From positions 62,001 through 126,000 of the forward strand of contig JABXII010000016.1 in assembly GCA_013373175.1 (NCBI GenBank): a DNA stretch of 64,000 nucleotides, given 5' to 3'. This DNA is from Campylobacteraceae bacterium (GTDB lineage: Bacteria; Campylobacterota; Campylobacteria; Campylobacterales; Arcobacteraceae). The notes under the pieces are model-generated. The model was not told the origin of the DNA. It worked only from the letters and a program-made list of their open reading frames with translations, and searched no databases. The translations under genes were made by a program, and so were the position numbers. Positions 8,130-16,603 of the stretch are shown one piece after another; positions within the stretch are counted from its first letter, which is position 1, and each line of letters begins with the position of its first letter.

Positions 8130-9119
8130 ATGAAGACAATAACTTTAGCCCATGGAAATGGTGGACAAGAAAACAATGAACTTATTTCAAAAGTTTTTTA
8201 TAAAGCCTTTAAAAATGATATTTTAGACAAAAGTGAAGATGCAGCAGTTATTGAAAATGGTAATTTAGCTTTTTCAACTGATTCTTTTACAGTAAGTCCA
8301 CTTTTTTTCAATGGAGCAGATATAGGAAAACTTGCAATTTGTGGAACATGCAATGACCTAGCTATGATGGGAGCAAAACCTAAATACTTAACTTGTTCTG
8401 TTATTATTGAAGAAGGTCTTGATAAAAGAACACTAGATAAGATAGTAAAAAGTATGAAAGAAGAGCTTGAAGTAAATGGTGCAGTAGTTGTAAGTGGTGA
8501 TACAAAGGTAGTTCCAAGAGGAAGTGTAGATAAAATCTTTATAAACACAACTGGTATTGGAGAAATACAATATAAAGGTATTAGCTCAAACAATATCACA
8601 AGTGAAGATACTATTTTAGTTAGTCGTGATATAGGAGCCCATGGCGCAACTATTTTTGCAAGCAGAGAGGGTATTGATATGAATACAAACCTAAAATCTG
8701 ATTGTGCTTCACTTTATCCACAAGTAAAAGCTTTAATTGATGCAGGTATTAAAATAACTGCTTTAAGAGATGCTACAAGAGGTGGAGTTAGTGCTGTTTT
8801 AAATGAATGGGCAAAACAATCAAATATCTGTATCGAAGTAGAAGAGGCTTCTATTCCTGTTTCTGATGAGGTAAATGGTATTTGTGAATTACTTGGTTTT
8901 GAAGCGATGGCTTTAGCAAATGAAGGAACATTTGTACTTGCTATTAAAAATGAAGATGCCCAAAAAGCTTTAGAGGTTTTAAAACAGACAAACGAAACTG
9001 CTTCAATTATAGGTTCTGTATCAGATGAACATATTGGTAAAGTTGTATTAAACTCTGCTTGGGGAACAAAAAGATTTTTAGAGTTGCCAACTGGTGAATT
9101 ACTACCAAGAATTTGCTAA
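8130..9119 (+). CDS. hypE: HypE, hydrogenase cyanide-ligand maturation protein
   Basis: ATP-dependent dehydratase that turns the C-terminal thiocarboxamide (made by HypF) into a thiocyanate and passes cyanide to HypCD iron. The AIRS/PurM-like fold is evident: an N-terminal HGNGGQ glycine-rich motif, the FSTDSF and GDTKVVPRG segments, and the essential C-terminal PRIC with Cys as the last residue (329). The ORF is full length. ATG 8130 follows an AAAGAG ribosome site. It is separated from hypD by a 184-bp gap holding the inverted-repeat element; hypX follows 8 bases after the stop. Confidence 0.97.
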   Translation: MKTITLAHGNGGQENNELISKVFYKAFKNDILDKSEDAAVIENGNLAFSTDSFTVSPLFFNGADIGKLAICGTCNDLAMMGAKPKYLTCSVIIEEGLDKRTLDKIVKSMKEELEVNGAVVVSGDTKVVPRGSVDKIFINTTGIGEIQYKGISSNNITSEDTILVSRDIGAHGATIFASREGIDMNTNLKSDCASLYPQVKALIDAGIKITALRDATRGGVSAVLNEWAKQSNICIEVEEASIPVSDEVNGICELLGFEAMALANEGTFVLAIKNEDAQKALEVLKQTNETASIIGSVSDEHIGKVVLNSAWGTKRFLELPTGELLPRIC

Positions 9120-9127
9120 GAGAATAA

Positions 9128-10771
9128 ATGAAAATACTACTTCTTATTAGCTCTTTTAATTCCTTATCTCAAAGAGTATATACTGAGTTAAAAGAGTTAA
9201 ACTATGAAGTAGCTATTTGTCTATCTACACAGGAAAACTTACAAGAAGAGATAAAAGAGTTTAATCCAACACTTATCTTTTCACCTTTTTTAAAAGAGTA
9301 TCTTCCAAATGATATAACTTCAAACTATCCTACTTTTATTTTACACCCTGGAATTATTGGAGATAGAGGTCATCAATCTTTAGACCATGCAATAAATGAT
9401 GAAAAAGAGAACTGGGGAGTAGTAATACTAAAAGCAAATGAAGAGTTAGATGCCGGAGATATTTATGCCCAAGCTAACTTTCCTATGAGAAAAGTAAGTA
9501 AGGGATCCCTTTATAGAAATGAAGTTTGCGATGCTACTTCAAAGGCTCTAAAAAACTTGCTTCAAAACTTCCCTAACAAAAACTTCAAAGCAACTGCTCA
9601 AATAAAAAATGAAATACATAAAAGACTAACTCAAAGCAATAGAAAAATAAACTGGCAAAAAGATAGTGTAGATGTAATAATCAAAAAAATTAACATGAGT
9701 GACTCTTATCCTGGAGTTGAAGAAGAGTTTTTTGGTATCACTTGTTATATGTATGGAGTTTGTAAAGAAGATACTCTAAGAGGTAAACCTAAAGAGATAA
9801 TAGCAAAAAGAGATGGAGCCATTTGTATAGGTGCTATTGATGGAGCTATTTGGGTGAGTCATTTAAAGCAAAAGGATAGTTTCAAACTTCCTGCCACATA
9901 TGTTTTAAAAGATAAAATCAAAGGTGTAAAAGAGCAAAGAATACCTCTTATTTTAGAAGCGAAAAGAGAGACTTTTTATGAAATCTTTGTAGAAAGAAAA
10001 GATGAAGTGGCATATTTACACTTTAATTTCCACAATGGAGCAATGAGTAGTGAGCAAGCAATAAGACTAAAATATGCTGTTGACTATTTAAAAGAAGAGT
10101 GCAAAGTCTTAGTTTTAATGGGTGGAAATGAATTCTTTTCAAATGGAATACACCTAAATATCCTTGAAGATAGTAAAAAACAAGGGGAAGATGGTTGGAG
10201 TAATATCAACGCCATGAATGATGTTGTAAAATCAATTCTTTTTGCAGAAGATATTATAACTATTGCTTCATTTTCAAAAAATGCAGGGGCAGGGGGAGTA
10301 TTTTTAGGTCTTGCTTGTGATTATACTATTGCAAGAGAAGGTGTGGTTTTAAATGCTCACTATAAAACTATGGGTTTAAGTGGAAGTGAATATCACACCT
10401 TTAGTTTTTATAAAAGAGTTGATAAAAGTATTGCAGATAATATTTTAGAAAAATGTATCCCTGTAGGAAGTAGAAAAGCAAAAAGTATTGGAATGCTTGA
10501 TGAGGTCTTTGACAGCGAAAACTATAGTGAAAAACTTGAAAGCTTTTGTGAGAACTTATTAAGTGATGAAGATAGTTTTGAAGAGTTTATTGATGAAAAA
10601 AAGGACTTTTTATATGAGAATAAATCAATAATAGAAAAGTTTAAAGAAGAAGAACTAAAAAGAATGTATCCTGAGTTTTGGGATAAAAAAAGCTCTTTTC
10701 ATAGTTTGAGAAAAGAGTTTATATATAAAAAAGAACATAAAGATAGTTTAAAAAGATTAAAGGAATTATAA
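9128..10771 (+). CDS. hypX: HypX/HoxX, CO-ligand-forming maturation enzyme
   Basis: Two-domain protein that makes the active-site CO of [NiFe] hydrogenase from N10-formyl-tetrahydrofolate under oxic conditions. The N-terminal half is a formyltransferase-like domain with the characteristic HPGIIGDRGHQSLDHA block at about 72-87. From about 287 on there is an enoyl-CoA hydratase/crotonase-like domain, with the FSNGIHLNIL oxyanion-type region and an AGAGGVFLGLACD segment. Length 547 aa is typical. It sits between hypE and hypA with 8-base and 2-base gaps. Its presence suggests that hydrogenase is assembled in the presence of oxygen. HypF is not in this window. Confidence 0.93.
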   Translation: MKILLLISSFNSLSQRVYTELKELNYEVAICLSTQENLQEEIKEFNPTLIFSPFLKEYLPNDITSNYPTFILHPGIIGDRGHQSLDHAINDEKENWGVVILKANEELDAGDIYAQANFPMRKVSKGSLYRNEVCDATSKALKNLLQNFPNKNFKATAQIKNEIHKRLTQSNRKINWQKDSVDVIIKKINMSDSYPGVEEEFFGITCYMYGVCKEDTLRGKPKEIIAKRDGAICIGAIDGAIWVSHLKQKDSFKLPATYVLKDKIKGVKEQRIPLILEAKRETFYEIFVERKDEVAYLHFNFHNGAMSSEQAIRLKYAVDYLKEECKVLVLMGGNEFFSNGIHLNILEDSKKQGEDGWSNINAMNDVVKSILFAEDIITIASFSKNAGAGGVFLGLACDYTIAREGVVLNAHYKTMGLSGSEYHTFSFYKRVDKSIADNILEKCIPVGSRKAKSIGMLDEVFDSENYSEKLESFCENLLSDEDSFEEFIDEKKDFLYENKSIIEKFKEEELKRMYPEFWDKKSSFHSLRKEFIYKKEHKDSLKRLKEL

Positions 10772-10773
10772 AA

Positions 10774-11115
10774 ATGCATGAGTATTCAATTGTTCAATCA
10801 CTATTAGAGTCTTGTGAAGAGCATGCAAGACAAAACGAGTCTGAAAACGTAACAAAAGTTGTAGTAAAAATTGGTGTTTTATCAGGAGTTGAGCCTGATT
10901 TGTTACAAACAGCTTTTGATACCTTTAAAGAGAAAACTGTTTGTCATAATGCACAGTTTATTATAAATCATCAAAAAGTAGTGATTGCTTGTTTATCCTG
11001 TGATGAAGAATCAACCCTAGAAAAACATGAATTTGCCTGTCCTAAATGCAACTCAACACAAGTAAAAGTGATAGATGGAGAAGATATGTACTTGATGAGT
11101 TTGGAAATGAGTTGA
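10774..11115 (+). CDS. hypA: HypA, nickel-delivery metallochaperone
   Basis: Nickel chaperone partner of HypB. The invariant N-terminal MHE (His2 is a nickel ligand) is present, and the structural zinc site is formed by Cys73, Cys76, Cys89 and Cys92 (CLSC, CPKC). Length 113 aa is standard. It starts 2 bases after the hypX stop and is the last gene of the operon. A short AT-rich hairpin (arms 11115-11121 and 11126-11132) follows directly and may end the transcript. Confidence 0.96.
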   Translation: MHEYSIVQSLLESCEEHARQNESENVTKVVVKIGVLSGVEPDLLQTAFDTFKEKTVCHNAQFIINHQKVVIACLSCDEESTLEKHEFACPKCNSTQVKVIDGEDMYLMSLEMS

Positions 11116-11143
11116 AAAATTTAGCAATTTTTATATAATTTAC

Positions 11144-11163
11144 ACACTTTATATACACTTTAT
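11144..11163. promoter_or_regulatory. Direct repeats one helical turn apart upstream of livJ
   Basis: ACACTTTAT occurs at 11144-11152 and again at 11155-11163, start to start 11 bp. This phasing is typical of sites for tandem-binding regulators such as OmpR-family proteins. They lie about 60-80 bp before the livJ start. No regulator can be assigned. Confidence 0.4.
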
Positions 11164-11221
11164 TAAAAACTTTTTTGTTTTTTTATGCTAAGGTAATAGA
11201 TAATTTTTTTAAGGAGAGTGT

Positions 11222-12337
11222 ATGAAAAAAGTAATTGGTTTAGCTCTTGCTACAGCTTTAACTGCTGGGGTTGCAATGGCAAAGGAGATTAAAGTTGGTG
11301 CAGTAATGCCTATGTCAGGTCCAATAGCTGCATATGGTCAAGTAGCAAATTTAGGTGTTGAATTAGCACATAAATTACAACCTAAATTAAAAAATGGGGA
11401 TACTATTAAAATAGTATTAATTGATAACAAAGGTGATAAGGTAGAAACTGCAAATGCTACTACTAGACTTATCTCTTCTGATAAAGTTGTTGCAATTTTA
11501 GGTGCATTAACTTCTACAAATACTGCTCAAACTATTGCAATTGCTGACAAGAAAAAAGTACCAGTTATTGCTTCTGTTGCTACAAGTGATAAACTAACTG
11601 CAAGAAGAGATTTTGCAAACAGAGTTTGTTTTACTGACTCTTTCCAAGGTGAAGTTGTTGCAAATTATGCAAAAGAACAAGGTTATAAAACAGCAGTAGT
11701 TATTGTTGACCAAGCACAAGTTTATTCTTTAGGTTTATCAAAAGCTTTCCAAAAAGCATTTAAAGAAAATGGTGGAAAACTACTTAAAAAAATCAGAGTT
11801 ACTTCAGGTGACAAAGATTTCAAAGCAGTAGTATCACAAATCAAGAGCTTAAATCCTGATTTTATGTTCTTACCTTTATACCACCCAGAAGCTTCAATGA
11901 TTGCAAGACAAGCTAAGCAATTAGGTTTAAATAAACCAATGTTTAGTGGTGATGGTGTTGCAAACCAAACGTTTATTGATTTAGGTGGAGATTCAGTAGA
12001 AGGTTATATGTTTACTGACTTCTTTGATTATACAAACCCTCCATCACAAACTTCAGCAGACTTTATCAAGTTCCATGAAAAAGAGACTGGTAAAAAAGAG
12101 GTTAACTCATTTACAGCTTTAGGTGCTGATACTTATAACATCTTAATTGATGCAATGAACAGATGTGAAGACCCAACTGATTCAATTTGTGTTAATAAAG
12201 AGATTAAAAAAACAACTAACTTTGATGGTGTATCAGGAAAAATCACTATTAATGGTCAAGGTAACGCTACAAGATCAGCAGTTATCAAAGAGATTAAAAA
12301 TGGACAAGCAAAGTTTAAAGCTACTGTAAATCCATAA
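11222..12337 (+). CDS. livJ: Periplasmic branched-chain amino-acid-type binding protein
   Basis: Substrate-binding protein of a HAAT-family ABC importer (type I periplasmic fold, LivJ/LivK-like). A Sec signal peptide covers residues 1-20 (MKKVIGLALATALTAGVAMA) and the mature protein begins KEIKVGAVMPMSGP, the typical first strand. The ligand-loop region ALTSTNTAQ (about 95-105) matches family members. Length 371 aa is normal. Strong ribosome site AAGGAG before ATG 11222. It heads the livJHMGF cluster; a terminator between it and livH would let the binding protein be made in excess. The specific ligand (Leu/Ile/Val or another amino acid or amide) cannot be told from sequence. Confidence 0.93.
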   Translation: MKKVIGLALATALTAGVAMAKEIKVGAVMPMSGPIAAYGQVANLGVELAHKLQPKLKNGDTIKIVLIDNKGDKVETANATTRLISSDKVVAILGALTSTNTAQTIAIADKKKVPVIASVATSDKLTARRDFANRVCFTDSFQGEVVANYAKEQGYKTAVVIVDQAQVYSLGLSKAFQKAFKENGGKLLKKIRVTSGDKDFKAVVSQIKSLNPDFMFLPLYHPEASMIARQAKQLGLNKPMFSGDGVANQTFIDLGGDSVEGYMFTDFFDYTNPPSQTSADFIKFHEKETGKKEVNSFTALGADTYNILIDAMNRCEDPTDSICVNKEIKKTTNFDGVSGKITINGQGNATRSAVIKEIKNGQAKFKATVNP

Positions 12338-12348
12338 GGAAAATAATT

Positions 12349-12380
12349 AAAAAGTCTAGCATATGCTAGGCTTTTTTTTT
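12349..12380 (+). terminator. Terminator/attenuator 1 between livJ and livH
   Basis: Arms 12349-12362 (AAAAAGTCTAGCAT) and 12363-12376 pair with one G-T wobble and end in a nine-T run. It sits 11 bases after the livJ stop, which would set a high binding protein to permease ratio. Confidence 0.88.
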
Positions 12381-12385
12381 AGAAT

Positions 12386-12423
12386 AAAAAAAGTAATCTA
12401 AAAGTAATAGGATTGCTTTTTTT
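12386..12423 (+). terminator. Second hairpin between livJ and livH
   Basis: AAAAAAAGTAATC (12386-12398) pairs with GATTGCTTTTTTT (12411-12423) with one G-T pair and a 12-nt loop, again with T-rich 3' arm. A tandem second terminator, or one state of an attenuator. Confidence 0.65.
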
Positions 12424-12455
12424 ATTGTATTTAATGAAAATCAATCGGGGAAAAA

Positions 12456-13352
12456 ATGGACATTACAACGTTTATACAGCAAATGGTAAACGGTTTCAGT
12501 TTGGGTAGTATGTATGCCCTTATTGCAATCGGATATACTATGGTTTATGGTGTGCTAAGACTTATCAACTTTGCACATGGAGATATTATGATGGTAGGTG
12601 CTTTTCTAGGTTATGCATGTATTGCAGTTTTAGGATTACCTTTTCCTGTAGCAGTACTACTTGCCGTTTGTTTATCTGCACTTGTAGGTATTTTAACAGA
12701 TAAAATTGCATATAAACCTCTAAGAGATGCACCAAGAATTTCATTACTTATTACAGCAATTGGTATTTCATTTTTCTTAGAAAATGCCTTTACTGTTTTT
12801 GTAGGTGGAGTAAGAAGAGCCTTTCCTGTTCCTGAATATATGGAGCATGTTTTTAATATATCTGAGGTTACTTTCACTGTTTCTTCTATCATGGTTCCTG
12901 TTGTAACTTTAGGTTTATTAATAGGAATACTTTTTGTTTTATATAAAACAAAGTATGGTATGGCAATTAGAGCTTTATCTTTTGATTTTAAAACAGTAAA
13001 CCTTATGGGTATTGATGCAAACATGATTATTTCTATTGTTTTTGCTTTAGGTTCAGCCTTAGCAGCAGTTGGAGGAATTTTCTGGGTTGTAAATTATCCT
13101 TCAGTTGAGCCTATGATGGGTGTTTTAGTCGGGCTTAAAGCCTTCGCAGCAGCAGTTGTTGGTGGTATTGGTTCAGTAACAGGTGCGGTACTTGGTGGAT
13201 TTATTATTGGATTTACAGAAGTTGTAGTAATTGCATTTTGGCCAGAATTAGGTGGATATAAAGATGCCTTTGCTTTTATCTTCTTAATTTTTGTACTTCT
13301 ATTTAAACCAACTGGTATTATGGGTGAAGATTTAGAAAAGAGTAGGTTTTAA
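12456..13352 (+). CDS. livH: LivH-type ABC permease
   Basis: Inner-membrane permease subunit of the branched-chain amino-acid-type importer. It has about 8 hydrophobic segments over 298 aa, with the family's N-terminal NGFSLGSMYALIAIGYTMVY and the mid-protein YKPLRDAPRISLLITAIG segments, and the ATPase-contacting region near GLKAFAAAVVGGIGS. GGGG about 5 bases before ATG 12456 serves as ribosome site. It starts a tight operon with livM (2-base gap), livG and livF, downstream of the two hairpins that follow livJ. Confidence 0.95.
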   Translation: MDITTFIQQMVNGFSLGSMYALIAIGYTMVYGVLRLINFAHGDIMMVGAFLGYACIAVLGLPFPVAVLLAVCLSALVGILTDKIAYKPLRDAPRISLLITAIGISFFLENAFTVFVGGVRRAFPVPEYMEHVFNISEVTFTVSSIMVPVVTLGLLIGILFVLYKTKYGMAIRALSFDFKTVNLMGIDANMIISIVFALGSALAAVGGIFWVVNYPSVEPMMGVLVGLKAFAAAVVGGIGSVTGAVLGGFIIGFTEVVVIAFWPELGGYKDAFAFIFLIFVLLFKPTGIMGEDLEKSRF

Positions 13353-13354
13353 TC

Positions 13355-14401
13355 ATGATGAACGATGCAATTTTTACAAAACAAAGATTAATAAATCTAG
13401 CAATTATTGTAACTGCAATCTGGTTCACATGGTTTGCACAAGTTACCTTTGATGAATATACAGTAAGAATTATAAACAATGTTGCAATTTTTGTTATCTT
13501 AGCAGTTTCATATAACTTAATTAATGGGGTGACAGGACAGTTATCATTAGAACCAAATGGATTTGTTGCAGTTGGTGCTTATGTTACAGCTATATTAACT
13601 CTTGATGCAGATGCAATGCTTTATCAATTTGATTTAGAAGACCCAGCCCAATGGGTTTTAGCATTACAAGCTGATTTTGTTTGGGCTTTACTTTTTGCGG
13701 GTATTGTTTCATCTTTACTTGCTTTAGCTCTTTCTTTCCCTGTATTTAGAGTAAGAGGTGATTATCTTGCAATTGTTACACTTGGTTTTGGTTTTATTAT
13801 TAAAATCTTAGCAATTAATAATCCTCATATTACAAATGGTTCTTTAGGATTAAATGATATTCCAGAGTTTTCAAATCTATATTGGACAGGTGGAATTGCA
13901 ATTTTAGCAGTTCTAGCGATATTGAATATTATCTATTCAAAATTTGGGCGAGCCATGAAAGCAGTAAGAGATGATGAAGATGCAGCTACTGCAATGGGTG
14001 TAAATACATTTAAAACAAAAACATTAGCATTTTGTACGTCAGCGTTCTTTGAAGGTGTTGGTGGTGGTTTATTAGCTGCTTTATTAACATCAATCAGCCC
14101 GGATTTATTTACATTCTTACTTACATTCCAACTTTTAATTATAATTATTTTAGGTGGTTTAGGCTCTACAACTGGAGCTATTATAGGAACTATTTTTGTA
14201 ATGGCTGGTTTAGAGTGGATGAGATTCTTAGACGAACCTATGAATATCTTTGGTTTCCAAACAGAAGGAACACCAGGAATGAGAATGGTTGTATTCTCTC
14301 TAATCTTAATCATAGTTATGCTATTTGCAAGAGAAGGATTAATGGGTAAAAAAGAGTTATTTGAATTAAAGTGGTTTAAAAAGAAAAAGGCAGACAAATG
14401 A
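13355..14401 (+). CDS. livM: LivM-type ABC permease
   Basis: Second membrane subunit that heterodimerises with LivH. About 9-10 hydrophobic segments in 348 aa, with the LivM signatures GQLSLEPNGFVAVGAYVTA (about 67-85) and RGDYLAIVTLGFGFI (about 138-152), and the cytoplasmic FGRAMKAVRDDEDAATAMG loop that docks to the ATPases. It begins 2 bases after livH and ends in an ATGA overlap with livG. The N-terminus is MMND; either of the two ATGs could be used. Confidence 0.95.
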   Translation: MMNDAIFTKQRLINLAIIVTAIWFTWFAQVTFDEYTVRIINNVAIFVILAVSYNLINGVTGQLSLEPNGFVAVGAYVTAILTLDADAMLYQFDLEDPAQWVLALQADFVWALLFAGIVSSLLALALSFPVFRVRGDYLAIVTLGFGFIIKILAINNPHITNGSLGLNDIPEFSNLYWTGGIAILAVLAILNIIYSKFGRAMKAVRDDEDAATAMGVNTFKTKTLAFCTSAFFEGVGGGLLAALLTSISPDLFTFLLTFQLLIIIILGGLGSTTGAIIGTIFVMAGLEWMRFLDEPMNIFGFQTEGTPGMRMVVFSLILIIVMLFAREGLMGKKELFELKWFKKKKADK

Positions 14402-15165
14402 TTTTAGAAGTACAAAATGTAACTAAAAAATTTGGTGGAGTTACTGCCATAAAAGATACAACTTTTCACGTAAAAGCAAAGGAAATCTATGGTCTTATTG
14501 GTCCTAATGGAGCTGGTAAAACTACGATGTTTAATGTTATTACTGGAAACTATGAACCAACAGAAGGTGCTGTTAAATTCCATGGACAAAGAATAGATGG
14601 AATAAAACCTTATAAAATTGTTCATCGTGGTATTGCAAGAACATTTCAAAATATTAGATTATTTACTTCTATGACTGTATTAGACAATATTTTAATTGGC
14701 TTTGACTATCAAGCAGAATATAGTTATCTAGAAGCAATTTTTAGATTACCAAGATTTTTCAAAGAAGAAAGAAGAGTAAGAAAAAGAGCTTTTGAGATTA
14801 TGGAAGTTCTTGGAATAGCTGAATATGCAGATGAAATGGCAACGTCATTATCTTATGGACAACAAAGAAAAGTTGAGATTGCAAGAGCCTTAGCAGCTTC
14901 TCCTCAACTTTTACTTTTAGATGAACCAGCAGCAGGTATGAACCCACAAGAAACAGATGAACTTGCAGAGTTATTCTTTAAAATTAGAGATGAGTTTGAT
15001 GTAACAATTTTATTAATAGAACATGATATGAAGTTTGTAAATAAGCTTTGTGATAGAGTTATGGTATTAGACTATGGAAAAACAATCTTTGAGGGACATA
15101 TTAAAGATGCAATTAAAGATGAAGAAGTAATTAAAGCTTACCTTGGAGATTTTAAACATGCTTAA
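14398..15165 (+). CDS. livG: LivG-type ABC ATPase
   Basis: Nucleotide-binding subunit of the HAAT importer. Walker A GPNGAGKTT is at about 36-44, the signature LSYGQQRKVEIARAL at about 158-172, Walker B LLLLDEPAAGMNP at about 176-188 and the switch histidine in LLIEHDM. The ARTFQNIRLF segment after Walker A is typical of LivG. The 255-aa length is standard. The ATG overlaps the livM stop (ATGA), and livF begins inside its last codons. Confidence 0.96.
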   Translation: MILEVQNVTKKFGGVTAIKDTTFHVKAKEIYGLIGPNGAGKTTMFNVITGNYEPTEGAVKFHGQRIDGIKPYKIVHRGIARTFQNIRLFTSMTVLDNILIGFDYQAEYSYLEAIFRLPRFFKEERRVRKRAFEIMEVLGIAEYADEMATSLSYGQQRKVEIARALAASPQLLLLDEPAAGMNPQETDELAELFFKIRDEFDVTILLIEHDMKFVNKLCDRVMVLDYGKTIFEGHIKDAIKDEEVIKAYLGDFKHA

Positions 15166-15853
15166 AGTAAAAGATTTAAAAGTTTATTATGGATTAATTA
15201 ACGCTGTTAAAGGTGTTGAATTTGAAGTACAACAGGGGCAAATTGTTTCATTAATTGGAAGTAATGGTGCTGGAAAAACTTCAACTTTACAATCAATTGT
15301 AAATGATGTTAAGAAAACTGGTGAAATAGTTTTCAAAGGAAATAATATCTCTAAAATGAAAACACATAAGATAATCAAGAGCAATATTGCTTTAGTTCCT
15401 GAAGGAAGAAGGTGTTTTCAGAACTTAACAATTGAAGAAAATCTTAGAATGGGTGCTTTTAATAATGATGATAACTATGAAAGACTTCAAGAGCATATGT
15501 TTGAACTGTTTCCTAGACTTGTTGCAAAAAAAGGTCAGTTAGCAGGAACTATGTCAGGGGGTGAACAACAAATGCTTGCAATTGCAAGAGCTTTAATGAG
15601 TTCGCCCAAACTTCTTATGCTTGATGAACCCTCACTTGGTCTTGCTCCAAAGATAGTAGGAGAACTTTTCAAAACAATTGAGAGGTTAAGAGATGAAGGA
15701 ATTACTATTTTATTAGTAGAACAAAATGCTTTTGCAGCATTAGAAATCTCTGATTATGCCTATGTTTTAGAAAATGGAAAAATAGCTTTAGAAGGTACTG
15801 GAGCTGAACTTATCGACTCCGATGAAATTAGAGAGAAGTACTTAGGTGGGTAA
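15158..15853 (+). CDS. livF: LivF-type ABC ATPase
   Basis: Second ATPase of the importer. Walker A GSNGAGKTS at about 35-43, signature MSGGEQQMLAIARAL at about 135-149, Walker B LLMLDEPSLGLAP, and the VPEGRRCFQNLTIEENL stretch typical of LivF. I chose ATG 15158, which overlaps the 3' end of livG by 8 bases and has GGAG at 15145-15148; an in-frame ATG at 15143 lies upstream of good spacing to any ribosome site. Length from 15158 is 231 aa, the usual size. Last gene of the operon; a GC-richer hairpin (GTGGGT/ACCCAC) follows the stop. Confidence 0.95.
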   Translation: MLKVKDLKVYYGLINAVKGVEFEVQQGQIVSLIGSNGAGKTSTLQSIVNDVKKTGEIVFKGNNISKMKTHKIIKSNIALVPEGRRCFQNLTIEENLRMGAFNNDDNYERLQEHMFELFPRLVAKKGQLAGTMSGGEQQMLAIARALMSSPKLLMLDEPSLGLAPKIVGELFKTIERLRDEGITILLVEQNAFAALEISDYAYVLENGKIALEGTGAELIDSDEIREKYLGG

Positions 15854-15861
15854 AACCCACT
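15845..15861 (+). terminator. Short hairpin at the end of the liv operon
   Basis: GTGGGT (15846-15851) pairs with ACCCAC (15855-15860) over an AAA loop and covers the livF stop codon. It is followed by TTAAAG and a second small palindrome AAAGTATACTTT. The U tract is poor, so confidence is moderate. Confidence 0.5.
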
Positions 15862-15949
15862 TAAAGTATACTTTATTTAACTATTATTAACTTTTATTTA
15901 CTACAATTGCTTTTAAATTATAAATACAAATATTTTTATTAGGATTACA

Positions 15950-16348
15950 ATGCTATTAATGAAATTAGAAACAAAAGAGAAATTCTCATTTTTACAACTT
16001 GCACACTATTTAGCAAGAGTTGACAATGATTATGGTGAAAAAGAACAAGAAGTTATTTTAGAATATTGTGCAGAAATGGGAATTGAAAATGATGAAGATT
16101 TTGATTTAGAAAATTTTGATTTACATGATATTTTAAAAGATTTCAAGAGTTTAAAGAGTAAAAAAATAGTTATTTTGGAATTAATGATTTTAATTCATGC
16201 AGATGATAAGTTTGATTTTGAGGAAAGAAACCTTATTTTTCAAATAAATGAAATATTTAATTTATCTCAAAAAGACATAGAGTTTTATTCACAGTGGGGG
16301 AAAGCAACAGCAGCATTATATACCCAAGGTAAGCTGTTTATAGAGTAG
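15950..16348 (+). CDS. TerB-like helical protein
   Basis: 132-aa soluble all-helical protein resembling the tellurite-resistance TerB/DnaJ-associated fold: a repeated pattern of hydrophobic helices with LAHYLARVDNDYGEKEQEVI near residue 18 and a second acidic segment IHADDKFDFEERNLI near 83. The two Asp-rich turns between helices match the metal-binding loops known in TerB-fold proteins. No membrane segment. ATG 15950 follows TAGGA. It precedes the small coiled-coil gene but is separated from it by a likely promoter. Exact function unknown; tellurite resistance should not be assumed. Confidence 0.6.
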   Translation: MLLMKLETKEKFSFLQLAHYLARVDNDYGEKEQEVILEYCAEMGIENDEDFDLENFDLHDILKDFKSLKSKKIVILELMILIHADDKFDFEERNLIFQINEIFNLSQKDIEFYSQWGKATAALYTQGKLFIE

Positions 16349-16386
16349 TGAGAATGAATTTAAATAATTTAATTGGTTTATTTGGA

Positions 16387-16392
16387 TAAAAT
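16387..16392 (+). promoter_or_regulatory. Possible -10 element for the ZapB-like/priA cluster
   Basis: TAAAAT lies seven bases before ATG 16400, in the same GATAAAATAATC-type context as other promoters here. Transcription would start at or just before the ATG, which would give a nearly leaderless mRNA. Confidence 0.35.
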
Positions 16393-16399
16393 AATCGCT

Positions 16400-16603
16400 A
16401 TGGATATCATCAGTACATTAAATAATAAAATAGAAAAACTTATACATGAATATGAACTTCTTAAAAAAGAGAATGAATTATTAAAACGTGACCTTGATGA
16501 TTTAAAAAATGAGAATGATGAATTAGAAAGAAACAACCAAGATATGCTTTTAAAGATCGATAGTACATTAACTTTCGTTGAGGCAAAGAGTAGTGGAAAA
16601 TAA
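16400..16603 (+). CDS. Small coiled-coil protein, ZapB-like
   Basis: 67-aa protein that is almost entirely one coiled coil (heptads of Leu/Ile with KKENELLKRDLDDLKNENDEL around 24-44). In size and heptad pattern it resembles the cell-division factor ZapB, but low complexity makes homology uncertain. ATG 16400 is preferred over an in-frame TTG at 16373, which overlaps the likely promoter. No strong ribosome site is present. The next gene overlaps its 3' end, and a ZapA-like product there supports a division-related pair. Confidence 0.6.
   Translation: MDIISTLNNKIEKLIHEYELLKKENELLKRDLDDLKNENDELERNNQDMLLKIDSTLTFVEAKSSGK

Noticed and set aside
8198-8599. 133-aa minus-strand ORF inside hypE
   Set aside because: Overlaps a full-length conserved gene; serine/isoleucine-rich shadow.
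10280-10310. Phase-variable poly-G tract in hypX
   Set aside because: The longest G run is five bases, too short for slipped-strand switching.
12611-13024. 137-aa minus-strand ORF inside livH
   Set aside because: Shadow of a conserved permease gene; no ribosome site or family match.
13933-14397. 154-aa minus-strand ORF inside livM
   Set aside because: Shadow of livM; composition is that of a reversed membrane protein.
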